Position numbers and translations under genes: made by a program. From NCBI GenBank assembly GCA_041394245.1, contig JAWKIR010000002.1, forward strand, positions 2,604,001 to 2,668,000: a stretch of 64,000 nt of DNA, read 5' to 3'. Below the pieces are notes generated by a model that worked only from the letters and a program-made list of their open reading frames with translations, ran no database searches and had not been told where the DNA came from. The DNA comes from Acidimicrobiales bacterium. Lineage in GTDB: Bacteria; Actinomycetota; Acidimicrobiia; Acidimicrobiales; Aldehydirespiratoraceae. This document shows, piece after piece, positions 1-8,529 of this stretch (the stretch's first letter is position 1; the number at the start of each line of letters is the position of its first letter).

Positions 1-917
1 GCCTCGGCGAGTTCGTCCCAGAATCGGGATTCGCCGACCGCGCTCTTGATCCCGACGGGCACGCCGGTGGCAGCAGCGATCCGTTCGACGAAGGCGATGA
101 GACCGCGCACGTCGTCGAACTCGACGTGGCGGCTGGGGCTGTGGACGGTGATTCCCACCGGGACACCCCGGGCCGACGCGATCTCGTCGGTGACCTTCGC
201 GCCGGGGAGCACGCCGCCCAGGCCCGGTTTGGCGCCCTGGCTCAGCTTCACCTCGATCGCCTTGACCGGAGCATCGGCCATCGACGCGAGCAATGCGTCG
301 ATCGAGAATCGGCCGTCGTGGCCACGGGCACCGAACATGCCCGTCCCGATCTGGAAGACCAGGTCACCGCCGTTGCGGTGATGGGAGCTGATCCCACCCT
401 CGCCGGTGTTGTGGAGGCAGCCGGCCATCCCCGCTCCCTTGTTGAGCGCCTCGATGGCGGGTCCGGAGAGCGAGCCGAAGCTCATGGCCGAGATGTTGAT
501 GATCGACTCGGGGCGGAAGGCGCCCGGCCGACCGGTCCGTGCGCCGAGCACCTTGGCGCCGGCGAGATCGTCCAGTCGGTCGTCGGCCGAGGGCGCGAGC
601 GGGAATGCCGCGTGGCGGAAGAACGGATATCCGGGAGCATCGAGGCTGTTGTCGGTGCCGAAACCGAAATAGGAGTTCTCGCCCTTGGCGCTGGCGTAGA
701 CCCATCGGCGCTGGTCGCGGCTGAACGGTCGTTCCTCGTCGTTGTCGGTGACGATGTACTGCCGGAGTTCGGGCCCGATCCGTTCGAGGATGTAGCGGAG
801 ATGGCCGATGACCGGGTAGTTGCGCAGGATGGCGTGGTGCTTCTGGGTGAGGTCGTAGACGACGATCATGCCGAAACCGACGGCCACCACCAGCACGACC
901 CACAGCCACCACGACAT
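1..917 (-). CDS. FMN-binding glutamate-synthase-family oxidoreductase, 3' end cut by the window
   Basis: The gene enters from the left edge and lacks its C-terminal part. The visible 305 residues start with a hydrophobic stretch (MSWWLWVVLVVAVGFGMIVV), a likely membrane anchor. The glutamate synthase central domain follows, with the segments ISAMSFGSLSGPAIEAL and HNTGEGGISSHH and the FMN-barrel motif VKLSQGAKPGLGG. Family members of this membrane-anchored type are often about 500 residues long and occur outside gltBD operons. Their substrate is generally unproven, so the exact reaction is not assigned. The ATG at 917 is the only start that keeps the anchor. The next gene on the same strand ends 38 bases upstream. 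Confidence 0.85.
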   Translation of the reverse strand, partial: MSWWLWVVLVVAVGFGMIVVYDLTQKHHAILRNYPVIGHLRYILERIGPELRQYIVTDNDEERPFSRDQRRWVYASAKGENSYFGFGTDNSLDAPGYPFFRHAAFPLAPSADDRLDDLAGAKVLGARTGRPGAFRPESIINISAMSFGSLSGPAIEALNKGAGMAGCLHNTGEGGISSHHRNGGDLVFQIGTGMFGARGHDGRFSIDALLASMADAPVKAIEVKLSQGAKPGLGGVLPGAKVTDEIASARGVPVGITVHSPSRHVEFDDVRGLIAFVERIAAATGVPVGIKSAVGESRFWDELAE

Positions 918-955
918 TCCCGCAACCTAGTGCCGGCTGCCGGCCCCAACGGGTT

Positions 956-1708
956 TCAGTCGAGATCCGCGAGTGCCTCGCGCAGCGCGGCCACCGCTGC
1001 GGCTCCTGCCTCTTCGGCGGCGGCCAGCTCGGCTCGAGCCTGCCGGAGTTCGTCTCTGGCGATGTCGAGCACTTCGGCGCCGTTGCCGTCGTCGAAACTC
1101 GCGGGCGTGACGGCAAGGACGTCGTCGGCGGTTCCGTCGGTCGCGGCTTCGGCCGCGGCCAGATGCTCGAGCGACGCGTCTCGGTGCGCCTGCGCGGCGG
1201 TCACGTCGGCACCGGCGCGGCCTGCCGCGGTGATGGCGGTGTCGAGTTCGCCGATCATGCTCCGGCCGATACCGACGCCGGCCTCGACGCGGTCGGTGCC
1301 AACGGTCAGATGAGCCTGTGGCAGGACCACGAGGTACACGCGATGGTCCGGCGCGATCGTGGCGCAGAGCGTCGTCACGGTCACGCGGTCGGTCGCGGTC
1401 GACAGTTCCCGATCGAGTGCGGTCAACCTCGCCTCGGTGTCGCCCACGATGGCGGCGATGGCTGCGTCGTGTGCTTCCGTCACGGCGGCGACGCCGTCGA
1501 TCGATGCCCGGGTCCGGGCCAGGCTGTCGAGGCGCTGACCGACGGCGGCCTGGCAGCGTTCGCGGAGCTCGGCGAACCGTTGCTCGTCCGTCCTCGACGC
1601 GCCCCGCTCCGGTGTCGTGTCGTCCTGCGCCGTTGCGGGAGTCGCCACGGCGAGTGCGAGACAGCCGGTCAGGGCGGCAGTGATCAGTCGTGCGACGTGT
1701 CGGTTCAT
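956..1708 (-). CDS. secreted Ala-rich protein of unknown function
   Basis: The 250-residue product opens with a Sec signal peptide (MNRHVARLITAALTGCLALA, cleavage near ATAQD). The mature part is mostly helical, rich in Ala, Glu, Arg and Asp, with likely coiled-coil stretches at the end (about residues 185-250). I recognise no enzymatic motif. The start is supported by AAGGAG seven bases upstream of the ATG. It lies 33 bases downstream of a lipoprotein gene on the same strand, so the two probably share a transcript. A role in the cell envelope is inference from export alone. Confidence 0.8.
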   Translation of the reverse strand: MNRHVARLITAALTGCLALAVATPATAQDDTTPERGASRTDEQRFAELRERCQAAVGQRLDSLARTRASIDGVAAVTEAHDAAIAAIVGDTEARLTALDRELSTATDRVTVTTLCATIAPDHRVYLVVLPQAHLTVGTDRVEAGVGIGRSMIGELDTAITAAGRAGADVTAAQAHRDASLEHLAAAEAATDGTADDVLAVTPASFDDGNGAEVLDIARDELRQARAELAAAEEAGAAAVAALREALADLD

Positions 1709-1741
1709 CGGTTTCTCCTTTGTGGGGTCGTGAGGATGCGG

Positions 1742-2044
1742 TCAGTCGTCATCGCCGGTCCGGGCCAGGTGCTGGGCATCATCGTCGGCGTCGAGATCGT
1801 CGGCGATCCCGTCGATCTGGGTGACGAGATCCGCGAGCAGGCCGTCGACCGCGTCGAGGGCCGAGTCGGCATCGAGTGTCTCGGTCGCCTGAGGGGGCGG
1901 TGTGGTGCTGGTGGGCACCGGGACCGTCGTGGTCGCGGTGACGCTCGGTGAGGGTGCGGAGTCGCGGCACGAGGTGGCCACGAGTGTGGCGACGACCACC
2001 ACGGTGGCGAGGCGGGTGCGGCGGCGAACTCTGGCGGCGACCAT
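1742..2044 (-). CDS. small putative lipoprotein
   Basis: The product has 100 residues. An Arg-rich n-region (MVAARVRRRTR), a hydrophobic core and a lipobox-like LVATSC point to lipid modification at Cys26. A Thr/Pro-rich linker follows, then a short acidic helix and a DADDD tail. No family is recognised. It probably heads a two-gene unit with the secreted protein downstream. Confidence 0.7.
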   Translation of the reverse strand: MVAARVRRRTRLATVVVVATLVATSCRDSAPSPSVTATTTVPVPTSTTPPPQATETLDADSALDAVDGLLADLVTQIDGIADDLDADDDAQHLARTGDDD

Positions 2045-2109
2045 GACCTCGATCGTGGACGGGACTCACCAAGGACCGACGAGGAAGATGTGAGGAAGTC
2101 GTGAACGGA

Positions 2110-2625
2110 TCAGCGGGTGCGCTGGATCTCCCAGACGTTCTGCATCTGCCCGTGGACGAGGCGTTCCTCGGCCAAGCGGAAGCCGAGCTTGTGCAGCGTG
2201 GCCTCGCTTCCTTCGTTGGCGGGATGGGTCACGGCGTGGATGAGATCGCCCGGGTAGCGGTCCCACGCGTCCAACAGGATCACGTGGCCCGCCTCGGTGG
2301 CGTAGCCCTCGCGCCAGAAGCGCCGGGCGATCGTGAAGCCGAAGTCCACCGACGCGCCCTCGACCCCGAAGAGGTGTTGCAGGCCCGCCTCGCCGATCAA
2401 TCCACCGGTCTCGGCGTCGCGGATGGCCCACAGCCCCCAGCCTTCCGCTCGCCAGCAACGGGCGGCCGCGGCGAGCGCCGACTTCGTCTGCTCGCGGGAC
2501 CGGGTGCCGCCGTCGACGAATTCCATGACGGCCTCGTCGTCGTAGAGCGCGCTGATCTCGTCGAGATCCGCGATGCCCAACGGCATGAGGACGGTGCGAC
2601 GGGTTCGCAGCGAAGGTGCGCTCAC
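2110..2625 (-). CDS. GNAT-family acetyltransferase, RimJ/RimL-like
   Basis: This 171-residue protein fits the RimJ/RimL subgroup of GNAT N-acetyltransferases. It has an N-terminal LRTRRTVLMPLGIADLDEI strand-helix, a WGLWAIRDAETGGLIGEAGL central sheet, an FWREGYATEAGHVIL acetyl-CoA loop region and a C-terminal HPANEGSEATLHKLGF segment. Family members acetylate protein N-termini or small amines. The substrate here is unknown. It is single-domain and full length. Confidence 0.87.
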   Translation of the reverse strand: MSAPSLRTRRTVLMPLGIADLDEISALYDDEAVMEFVDGGTRSREQTKSALAAAARCWRAEGWGLWAIRDAETGGLIGEAGLQHLFGVEGASVDFGFTIARRFWREGYATEAGHVILLDAWDRYPGDLIHAVTHPANEGSEATLHKLGFRLAEERLVHGQMQNVWEIQRTR

Positions 2626-2750
2626 CCCCTGATCGTGTCACCCTTGGACGGCGAACGGGAGGGGAATCGCCGACTTCCGCGTGAATCGCAAGTCGGCGGG
2701 TGTTCCCTGAGCGGCATCTCGCGCCCGGTCCAGGCGTCCAGGAGACACAC

Positions 2751-3569
2751 ATGACACTCGAGATCACCCCACTGAACGGCTACTTCGGCGCCGAGGTGTC
2801 CGGTGTCGACATGGCCGATGTCGACGACGCGACTCGCGACGAACTCCGCGCGGCATGGCTCCGACACAAGGTGCTGGTGTTGCGCGATCAGCAGATCTCG
2901 ATCGAGCAACACATCGCGTTCGGCCGACTGTTCGGCGATCTCGAGATCCATCCGTTCACCGAGGGGATCGAGGGGTATCCCGAGATCGTGATGCTCGAGG
3001 CCGGTGGCGATAGCGGGAAGCGGTTCGTCGCGGCAGGGTGGCACTCCGACGTCACGTGGCGGGCCGAGCCGTCGATGGGTTCGATCCTGCGGGGACGGGT
3101 GATTCCCGACGTCGGCGGCGACACCTGTTTCGCCGATGCGACCGCGGCCTACGAGCGCCTGCCCCAAGACATCAAGGACGTGGTCGACGATGCCTTCGCG
3201 ATCCACGACTACGCGCGCGTCTTCGCGTCGCGGGTGGCGCCCGAGGAGAAGGAGGAGATCAACGCGAAGTACCCGCCGCAGCGACATCCGGTGATCCGCA
3301 CCCATCCGGAGACCGGCGCCCGCGGCATCTACACGAACACCGGATTCACCTCGCACATCGAGGGGATGAGTCCGGAGGAGTCGGAACGGATCCTGCGTCG
3401 TCTCGAACGTCAGATCATGGATCCGAGCGTTCAGATCCGGGTGAAGTGGCGGCCCGACACCTTCGTCATGTGGGACAACCGTGCGGTGCAACATGCCGCG
3501 ACGACCGACTTCTTCCCGGCGCACCGGGTGATGGAGCGGGTGACCGTGATCGGCGACCGGCCCTTCTGA
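2751..3569 (+). CDS. TauD/TfdA-family Fe(II)/2-oxoglutarate dioxygenase
   Basis: The 272-residue protein matches the TauD/TfdA family, which couples 2-oxoglutarate decarboxylation to hydroxylation of sulfonates, aryloxyalkanoates or carnitine-like substrates. The iron-binding H-x-D is in GWHSDVTWR (His98, Asp100). The distal His is in WDNRAVQHAATTD, and the Arg that binds 2-oxoglutarate is in AHRVMERVTV. The ATG at 2751 is preferred over upstream in-frame codons because GGAGA sits 5-9 bases before it and translation then begins at the usual family N-terminus. The substrate cannot be told from sequence. The sulfurtransferase 24 bases downstream allows, but does not prove, a sulfonate theme. 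Confidence 0.9.
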   Translation: MTLEITPLNGYFGAEVSGVDMADVDDATRDELRAAWLRHKVLVLRDQQISIEQHIAFGRLFGDLEIHPFTEGIEGYPEIVMLEAGGDSGKRFVAAGWHSDVTWRAEPSMGSILRGRVIPDVGGDTCFADATAAYERLPQDIKDVVDDAFAIHDYARVFASRVAPEEKEEINAKYPPQRHPVIRTHPETGARGIYTNTGFTSHIEGMSPEESERILRRLERQIMDPSVQIRVKWRPDTFVMWDNRAVQHAATTDFFPAHRVMERVTVIGDRPF

Positions 3570-3593
3570 CGAAGTGGCGTAACGTCGACGTTC

Positions 3594-4439
3594 ATGAACT
3601 TCGGCCCGATCGTCAGTTCCGAGTGGCTCGACCAGCATCTTCACGCCGAAGGGCAGGTGGTGGTGGACCTGCGCTGGTCGGTGGCCGACGGACCGAAGCG
3701 GGCCGACTACGAGCGCGGCCACATCCCCGGGGCGGTGTTCGCCGACCTCGACGTGGACCTTTCCGGTGCCGCCTCGGACGCGGCGGGCCGTCACCCGCTG
3801 CCGACGCCCCTGCATTTCGGCGAGGCGATGTCGCGCCTCGGCATCGGTGACCGCACCCGCGTCGTCGTCTACGACGATGCCGGCGGCCTCGTCGCCGCTC
3901 GGCTCTGGTGGATGCTGGATGTGCTCGGTCGAGAGGTGGCGGTGCTCGACGGGGGGATCCAGGCATGGTCGGGGAAGCTGTCGAAGGCGAAGCCCGGTCC
4001 GGCCGACGCCGCGTTCACCCCGCGGCCCTGGCCCGACCGGGTCCGGGTGTCTCCCGACGAGGTCGCTGCCGCGCTCGGCGGTGATCTCGTGCTGATCGAT
4101 GCCCGTTCGGCCGAGCGCTACGCCGACGGCAGCGAGATCGACCCGCGGCCGGGCCACATCCCCGGCGCGCAGAGCGTGCCGGCCGGGTCGAACCTCGAGG
4201 ACGGCTACTGGAGGTCACCTCGGGCGTTGCGCGAGCTCTACGAGGCCGTGGATGCCGACGGCGACAACGTCGTCGCGTATTGCGGGAGCGGCGTGACCGC
4301 GTGTGCCGACCTGTTGGGCCGGCGCTTGGCGGGACTTCCCGACGGTCGGCTCTATCCGGGCTCGTGGTCCCAGTGGGGCGCCGACGAGGACCGGCCGGCG
4401 AGCACCGGCCCGATGCCGCTCGGTCCGACGCCCGCCTAG
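3594..4439 (+). CDS. two-domain rhodanese-type sulfurtransferase
   Basis: The product has 281 residues and two rhodanese domains, as in thiosulfate and 3-mercaptopyruvate sulfurtransferases. The inactive N-terminal domain (about 8-130) shows the ERGHIPGAVFADLDVDL segment. The catalytic C-terminal domain (about 150-265) has RPGHIPGAQSVP and the active-site loop AYCGSGVTA with the sulfur-carrying Cys. Length and layout are normal. It follows the TauD gene by 24 bases on the same strand. The CGSGVT loop, as opposed to CRKGVT or CGTGVT, leaves the choice of sulfur donor open. Confidence 0.9.
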   Translation: MNFGPIVSSEWLDQHLHAEGQVVVDLRWSVADGPKRADYERGHIPGAVFADLDVDLSGAASDAAGRHPLPTPLHFGEAMSRLGIGDRTRVVVYDDAGGLVAARLWWMLDVLGREVAVLDGGIQAWSGKLSKAKPGPADAAFTPRPWPDRVRVSPDEVAAALGGDLVLIDARSAERYADGSEIDPRPGHIPGAQSVPAGSNLEDGYWRSPRALRELYEAVDADGDNVVAYCGSGVTACADLLGRRLAGLPDGRLYPGSWSQWGADEDRPASTGPMPLGPTPA

Positions 4440-4444
4440 GCCGA

Positions 4445-5068
4445 TCACCGCACGCGGATCCGTGGGTCGGGCGAACCGCGACGCATGGTCGCGAGGAACT
4501 CCTCGAGCGGCGCGGGAGCGGCGACCTGTGGTTCATCGTCGCCCGGCGGGTGGGCCCAGAACTCCTCCCACGACGGGAACAGGTCGTGGAAGGCGCCGTC
4601 GTAACGTTCGCGGTCGGGCCATCGCATCTTCTCGGGCCCGATCGGCGGCCGGTTCAGATCGGTCGCGTACCAGTAGCACGGGAGGCGTCGGCGGAAGAAC
4701 CAGCGACCCTCGATGCGTTCGTAGTCGTCCCAGTAGAGCATCTGCATGATGACCCACTCGTCGCCGGTCTCGTGCTCGTTCTTCGAGTACACGACCCCGT
4801 GGGCATGGTCGGGGTCGTCGAACTCGATGACATGGTTCCCGATGTGATGCGCCGTGCCGGTGAACTGCAACCGCAGCGTGTCGTCGAGCCATCGCTTGAG
4901 ATGGGCGCGTCCGGTCTGATCGCGGCTCACCCGGATGTCGGGCGCGAAGAGGTTGACGTGGGCGTCGAGGTCGCGCATGTCGAGCGACAGGGCGTACTTC
5001 GCGACGAGTTGGCGGATCTCGTCGAGTGACTCCAGACGGTCGATGCGTGCTTCGAGATCAGTGGCCAT
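4445..5068 (-). CDS. SnoaL/NTF2-like protein
   Basis: The 207-residue protein has the N-terminal helix typical of the SnoaL_4/NTF2-like group (LEARIDRLESLDEIRQLVAK), followed by YALSLDMRDLDAHVNLFAPD and alternating strands. Family members include hydroxylating-dioxygenase small subunits, dehydratases and isomerases. No catalytic assignment is possible. I use the ATG at 5068, which has AAGGAG just upstream, over the longer form. It is convergent with the sulfurtransferase (6 bases apart) and divergent from the 2-hydroxyacid dehydrogenase. Confidence 0.8.
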   Translation of the reverse strand: MATDLEARIDRLESLDEIRQLVAKYALSLDMRDLDAHVNLFAPDIRVSRDQTGRAHLKRWLDDTLRLQFTGTAHHIGNHVIEFDDPDHAHGVVYSKNEHETGDEWVIMQMLYWDDYERIEGRWFFRRRLPCYWYATDLNRPPIGPEKMRWPDRERYDGAFHDLFPSWEEFWAHPPGDDEPQVAAPAPLEEFLATMRRGSPDPRIRVR

Positions 5069-5138
5069 GTCGGCTCCTTCGTCGGTCTTCGGGTTCGCTG
5101 GGGTTCGTTCTACGATCATGCGGGGAAGGGAGAAGGCG

Positions 5139-6107
5139 ATGACCGAGACGGATCACCTTCGTGTCGTGGTGCTCGACGACTACCAGCGGGTGGCGGAGGT
5201 CATGGGTGCGTGGGCGACGATCCCCGCCGAGGTGGAGGTGATCACGATCGATCGCCATCTCGCGGAGCTCGACGACCTCGTCGCTGCCGTCGGAGATGCC
5301 GACGTGGTGGTCGCCATGCGGGAGCGGACCCCGCTCACGGCCGCGTTCTTCGAGGCCGTGCCGAACCTGCGCCTCGTCGTGACCACGGGGCCGTCGAACG
5401 CGGTGATCGATGTCGGCGCCGCGAACCGGCACGGCGTCGAGGTGCGGGGCACCGGCGGCTACCTGTCGACCACCGCGGAGCACACCTGGGCGCTCATCCT
5501 CGCGTTGCTGCGCCACATCCCGGCCTCGGACCGGGCGGTGCGGGAGGGGGGCTGGCAGCACACGTTGGGGACCGAGCTGGCCGGTCGGGTGCTCGGGGTG
5601 GTCGGTCTGGGGCGCCTCGGTACCGCGGTGACCCGCGTCGCCCATGCGTTCGACATGGATGTGATCGCGTGGAGTCCGAACCTCGACCCGGCGACGGCCG
5701 AGGGTCTCGGCGTCCGTCCCGTCTCCCGAGATGAGCTCTTCGCCACCGCCGATGTCGTGACGATCCACATGGTGCTGTCGGAACGATCCCGCGGGCTCGT
5801 CGGTGCCCACGAGATCGGACTCATGAAGCCGACCGCCGTGCTCGTCAACAGCTCGCGCGGTCCGCTGGTCGACGAGGACGCGCTCGTCGACGCACTCGAG
5901 GCGGGACGCATCGCGGGCGCTGCGCTCGACGTGTTCCACACCGAGCCGTTGCCGGCCGACCATCCGTTGCGGCGGCTCGACAACACGGTGCTCACGCCCC
6001 ACACCGGCTACGTGAGCGACGGGCTCTATCGCCTCTTCTACGACGAGATCGTGGAGGACATCGCAGCGTGGTGCCGGGGCGAACCGCTGCGCGTCGTCGT
6101 GCCCTGA
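5139..6107 (+). CDS. D-isomer-specific 2-hydroxyacid dehydrogenase
   Basis: The 322-residue protein has the two-part substrate and NAD-binding fold of the family. The dinucleotide motif is GVVGLGRLGTAV. The catalytic Arg lies in LVNSSRGPLVDEDAL, the Glu in DVFHTEPLPADHPL and the His in LTPHTGYV. It resembles the PdxB/SerA/GhrB group and would interconvert a 2-oxoacid and a D-2-hydroxyacid. The start at 5139 follows GGGAGAAGG. It lies back to back with the SnoaL-like gene, with about 70 bases between starts that must hold both promoters. Confidence 0.9.
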   Translation: MTETDHLRVVVLDDYQRVAEVMGAWATIPAEVEVITIDRHLAELDDLVAAVGDADVVVAMRERTPLTAAFFEAVPNLRLVVTTGPSNAVIDVGAANRHGVEVRGTGGYLSTTAEHTWALILALLRHIPASDRAVREGGWQHTLGTELAGRVLGVVGLGRLGTAVTRVAHAFDMDVIAWSPNLDPATAEGLGVRPVSRDELFATADVVTIHMVLSERSRGLVGAHEIGLMKPTAVLVNSSRGPLVDEDALVDALEAGRIAGAALDVFHTEPLPADHPLRRLDNTVLTPHTGYVSDGLYRLFYDEIVEDIAAWCRGEPLRVVVP

Positions 6108-6126
6108 CCGATCCGGTCGCGGGGCA

Positions 6127-7224
6127 TCACCCGGCGGCATCGACGCCGACGTAGATCCGATCGGGGTGACCGCCCGACAGCACGCCGACGGCCTGTGCGG
6201 CATCGTCGAGCCCGAACACGTGGGTGCGCAGGGCACCCAGCTCGGGGTCGTCGGCGAGGAGCTCCAGCGCGCGATGGTAGGCGGGCCAACCCGCCGAGCG
6301 GGCCCCCTGGATCCGGATCGCCCGGAGGACGATCTGATCGACATCGAGCTGTGCGGCCTGGCCGTGCTTCAGCCCGCCGAGGACGATGGTGCCGCCGTCG
6401 GCGACACAGCCCACGGCCTGGCCGACAGGTTCGACGGCGCCTGCGCTCGTGTCGACGACGACGTCGACCCCGCGGCCGTCGGTGGCGTCGAGCACGACCG
6501 AAACGAGATCCTCGCGGGTGACATCGACGGTGCGATCGGCGCCGAGCGTGGTGGCCCGGTCGAGGCGCACCTCGTCGTGTCCGGTGCCCGACACGAGCAC
6601 GAGGCCGGCCCCGGCCGCCCGGGTCGAGACGACCGAAGCGAGCCCCCGCTGGCCGGCGCCGAGGATCAGCACGGATTGGCCGGAGGCGAGTCCGGATCGG
6701 CGGACGCTCCACTCGTAGGCGGTACCGAGGGCGTTGAACAGCGTGGCGGTGCCCGGGTCGAGATGGTCGGGCACTGGGTGCACCACCGACAGGGGGTGCA
6801 GCGCCATGAGCTCCGACCATCCGCCCCACAGCGCGGGCTCGGCCGACATGGGGACGAACCCGTAGGCGAAGGGGCGGGTGGGCCAGCCCCGACACGACAC
6901 GTACTCGCCCGTCAGGCAGGCCTGACAGCTCCCGCACGGGATGTTGGGCTCGATCGCGACGCGGTCACCGGCCGACACGCCCCAACGGGCCGCGGTGGCG
7001 TCGCCGATCTCCTCGATCGTGCCGACGACCTCGTGGCCCGGAATCATGGGACCGGCCGGCCACTGGGAGCCGGTGAACGAGCCGTCGAACTGCTCGACGT
7101 CGGTGCCGCAGAGGCCGCAGGCCTCGACGCGCAGCCACGCCCATTCGCTGCTGGGAAGCGATGGCCGCTCGATGCTGCGGACCTCGATGGCGCCGGGCCC
7201 GGTGAGTACCGCGGCGCGGACCAT
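6127..7224 (-). CDS. zinc-dependent alcohol dehydrogenase (MDR family)
   Basis: The 365-residue medium-chain dehydrogenase has the catalytic-zinc motif CGLCGTD, a GHE segment (IPGHEVVGTIEE) and the structural-zinc lobe CGSCQACLTGEYVSC. The NAD(P) loop is LILGAGQRGLA. The start codon overlaps the stop of the amidohydrolase gene upstream (TGATG at 7222-7226), so the two are probably translationally coupled and work in one pathway. The substrate is unknown. Confidence 0.9.
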   Translation of the reverse strand: MVRAAVLTGPGAIEVRSIERPSLPSSEWAWLRVEACGLCGTDVEQFDGSFTGSQWPAGPMIPGHEVVGTIEEIGDATAARWGVSAGDRVAIEPNIPCGSCQACLTGEYVSCRGWPTRPFAYGFVPMSAEPALWGGWSELMALHPLSVVHPVPDHLDPGTATLFNALGTAYEWSVRRSGLASGQSVLILGAGQRGLASVVSTRAAGAGLVLVSGTGHDEVRLDRATTLGADRTVDVTREDLVSVVLDATDGRGVDVVVDTSAGAVEPVGQAVGCVADGGTIVLGGLKHGQAAQLDVDQIVLRAIRIQGARSAGWPAYHRALELLADDPELGALRTHVFGLDDAAQAVGVLSGGHPDRIYVGVDAAG

Positions 7225-8483
7225 CACCAGGACTCGGGATCGTTCACGACGGATGCGGGCACGGGATGGCGGTAGAGCTCCGAGGCGTTCTCCCAGGTGA
7301 TCCGGCGACGGTCCGCTTCGGGAAGGTCGCCGATCTCGCGTTCGACGATCTCCTGGGTCCGCGGCCAGGTGGAATCGCAGTGGGGGTAGTCGGACTCCAG
7401 GAGGATGTGGTCGACCCCGATGATGTCGCGCTGGCGGAACGCCGACGGATCCTCGACGGCGCAGAAGTAGAAGTTGCGCCGGAACACTTCCGACGGGGTG
7501 AGGTCCGATGTCCACGTGCCGTACATGTCGTGGTAGCCGAGCATGTGGTCGAGTCGGTCGATGAGCCCCGCCACCCATCCGATGCCGCCTTCGGAGAGAC
7601 AGATCTTCAGGTCGGGGTAGCGGACCGGCGCCAATGAGTAGAGCCAGTCGACCGCGGCATGGATCGCGTAGGCGAAGAACAGGACGCCGACGACGTCGGG
7701 CGGGGCGTCGTCGGAGGTGGACGGCGATGCGCCGGCCGAGCCGATGTGGAGGTTGATGACCGTCTCGGTCTCGGCGCAGGCCTGCAGGAACGGCTCCCAG
7801 TAGCCGGAGTGGATGCTGGGGAAACCGAGCTTGTCGGGGGCCTCGGAGAAGGTCACGGCCTTGAACCCGCGTTCGGCGTTCTCACGGATCATGTCGGCGG
7901 CGACGTGGGGGTCGAGCAACCACGGAATCTGGCAGGGGATGATGCGGTCGGGGTAGGGCCCCGCCCACGACTCGAGGTGCCAGTCGTTCCAGGCCCGCAC
8001 CGATGCCATCGCCAACTCGGGATCGTTGGTGACCGTCTGGAGGCGTTGCCCCGCGAAGCCGGGAAGGAACGAGGGGAAGTTGACCGAGGCGTAGACGCCG
8101 TTGAGGTCCATGTCGGCGACCCGGGCGTGGATGTCCCAGGCGCCGCGTCGCATCTCGTCGAAGCGGGTGGGTTCGAAGCCGTACTCCGAGACGGGGCGTC
8201 CGACCACCGCGTTGAACCCGACGTTGGGCAGCTCGGTGCCGTCGTAGATCCAGGTCTGGCGGCCGTCGTCGGTTTCGACCACGCGCGGGGCGCGGTCGAC
8301 GAGGTGGGCCGGGATGCGGCCCTCGAAGGTGTCGGGCGGTTCGACGACATGGTCGTCGGCCGAGATCACGAGGTGGCGCCGCGGTGCCCGTTCGGGTTCG
8401 GGGAGGAAGGTGACCTGGCGGTCGTCTCCGGTCCCGGCCTGGGTGAAGCTCAGGTCCTGGGCGAGGTCGTCGAGGCTGCGCAT
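7224..8483 (-). CDS. amidohydrolase-family metal-dependent hydrolase/decarboxylase
   Basis: The 419-residue protein belongs to the amidohydrolase 2 group that includes ACMSD, resorcylate decarboxylase and related uncharacterised enzymes. Signature segments are VISADDHVVEPPDTF (metal site), INLHIGSAG (central metal His), CLSEGGIGWVAGLIDR and ILLESDYPHCDSTWP with the conserved Asp. Relatives often act on ring carboxylates or hydrolyse ring bonds. Coupling to a zinc alcohol dehydrogenase and nearness to a class II aldolase suggest a catabolic route. The substrate is not inferable. Confidence 0.87.
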   Translation of the reverse strand: MRSLDDLAQDLSFTQAGTGDDRQVTFLPEPERAPRRHLVISADDHVVEPPDTFEGRIPAHLVDRAPRVVETDDGRQTWIYDGTELPNVGFNAVVGRPVSEYGFEPTRFDEMRRGAWDIHARVADMDLNGVYASVNFPSFLPGFAGQRLQTVTNDPELAMASVRAWNDWHLESWAGPYPDRIIPCQIPWLLDPHVAADMIRENAERGFKAVTFSEAPDKLGFPSIHSGYWEPFLQACAETETVINLHIGSAGASPSTSDDAPPDVVGVLFFAYAIHAAVDWLYSLAPVRYPDLKICLSEGGIGWVAGLIDRLDHMLGYHDMYGTWTSDLTPSEVFRRNFYFCAVEDPSAFRQRDIIGVDHILLESDYPHCDSTWPRTQEIVEREIGDLPEADRRRITWENASELYRHPVPASVVNDPESW

Positions 8484-8529
8484 GGCGATGGTTCCGATCG
8501 GCTGTGGGGTCGTGAGACTGGGGTGGCGT

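Noticed and set aside
126..1313. Long plus-strand open frame of 395 codons
   Set aside because: It spans two genes on the other strand, has Arg/Asp/Gly-rich low-complexity content and no fold; the minus-strand frames match known proteins.
2622..4157. Minus-strand open frame of 511 codons
   Set aside because: It is the antisense shadow of the TauD and sulfurtransferase genes, which show catalytic motifs and ribosome sites.
5058..6344. Minus-strand open frame of 428 codons
   Set aside because: Antisense of the 2-hydroxyacid dehydrogenase gene; composition is His/Arg-rich without motifs.
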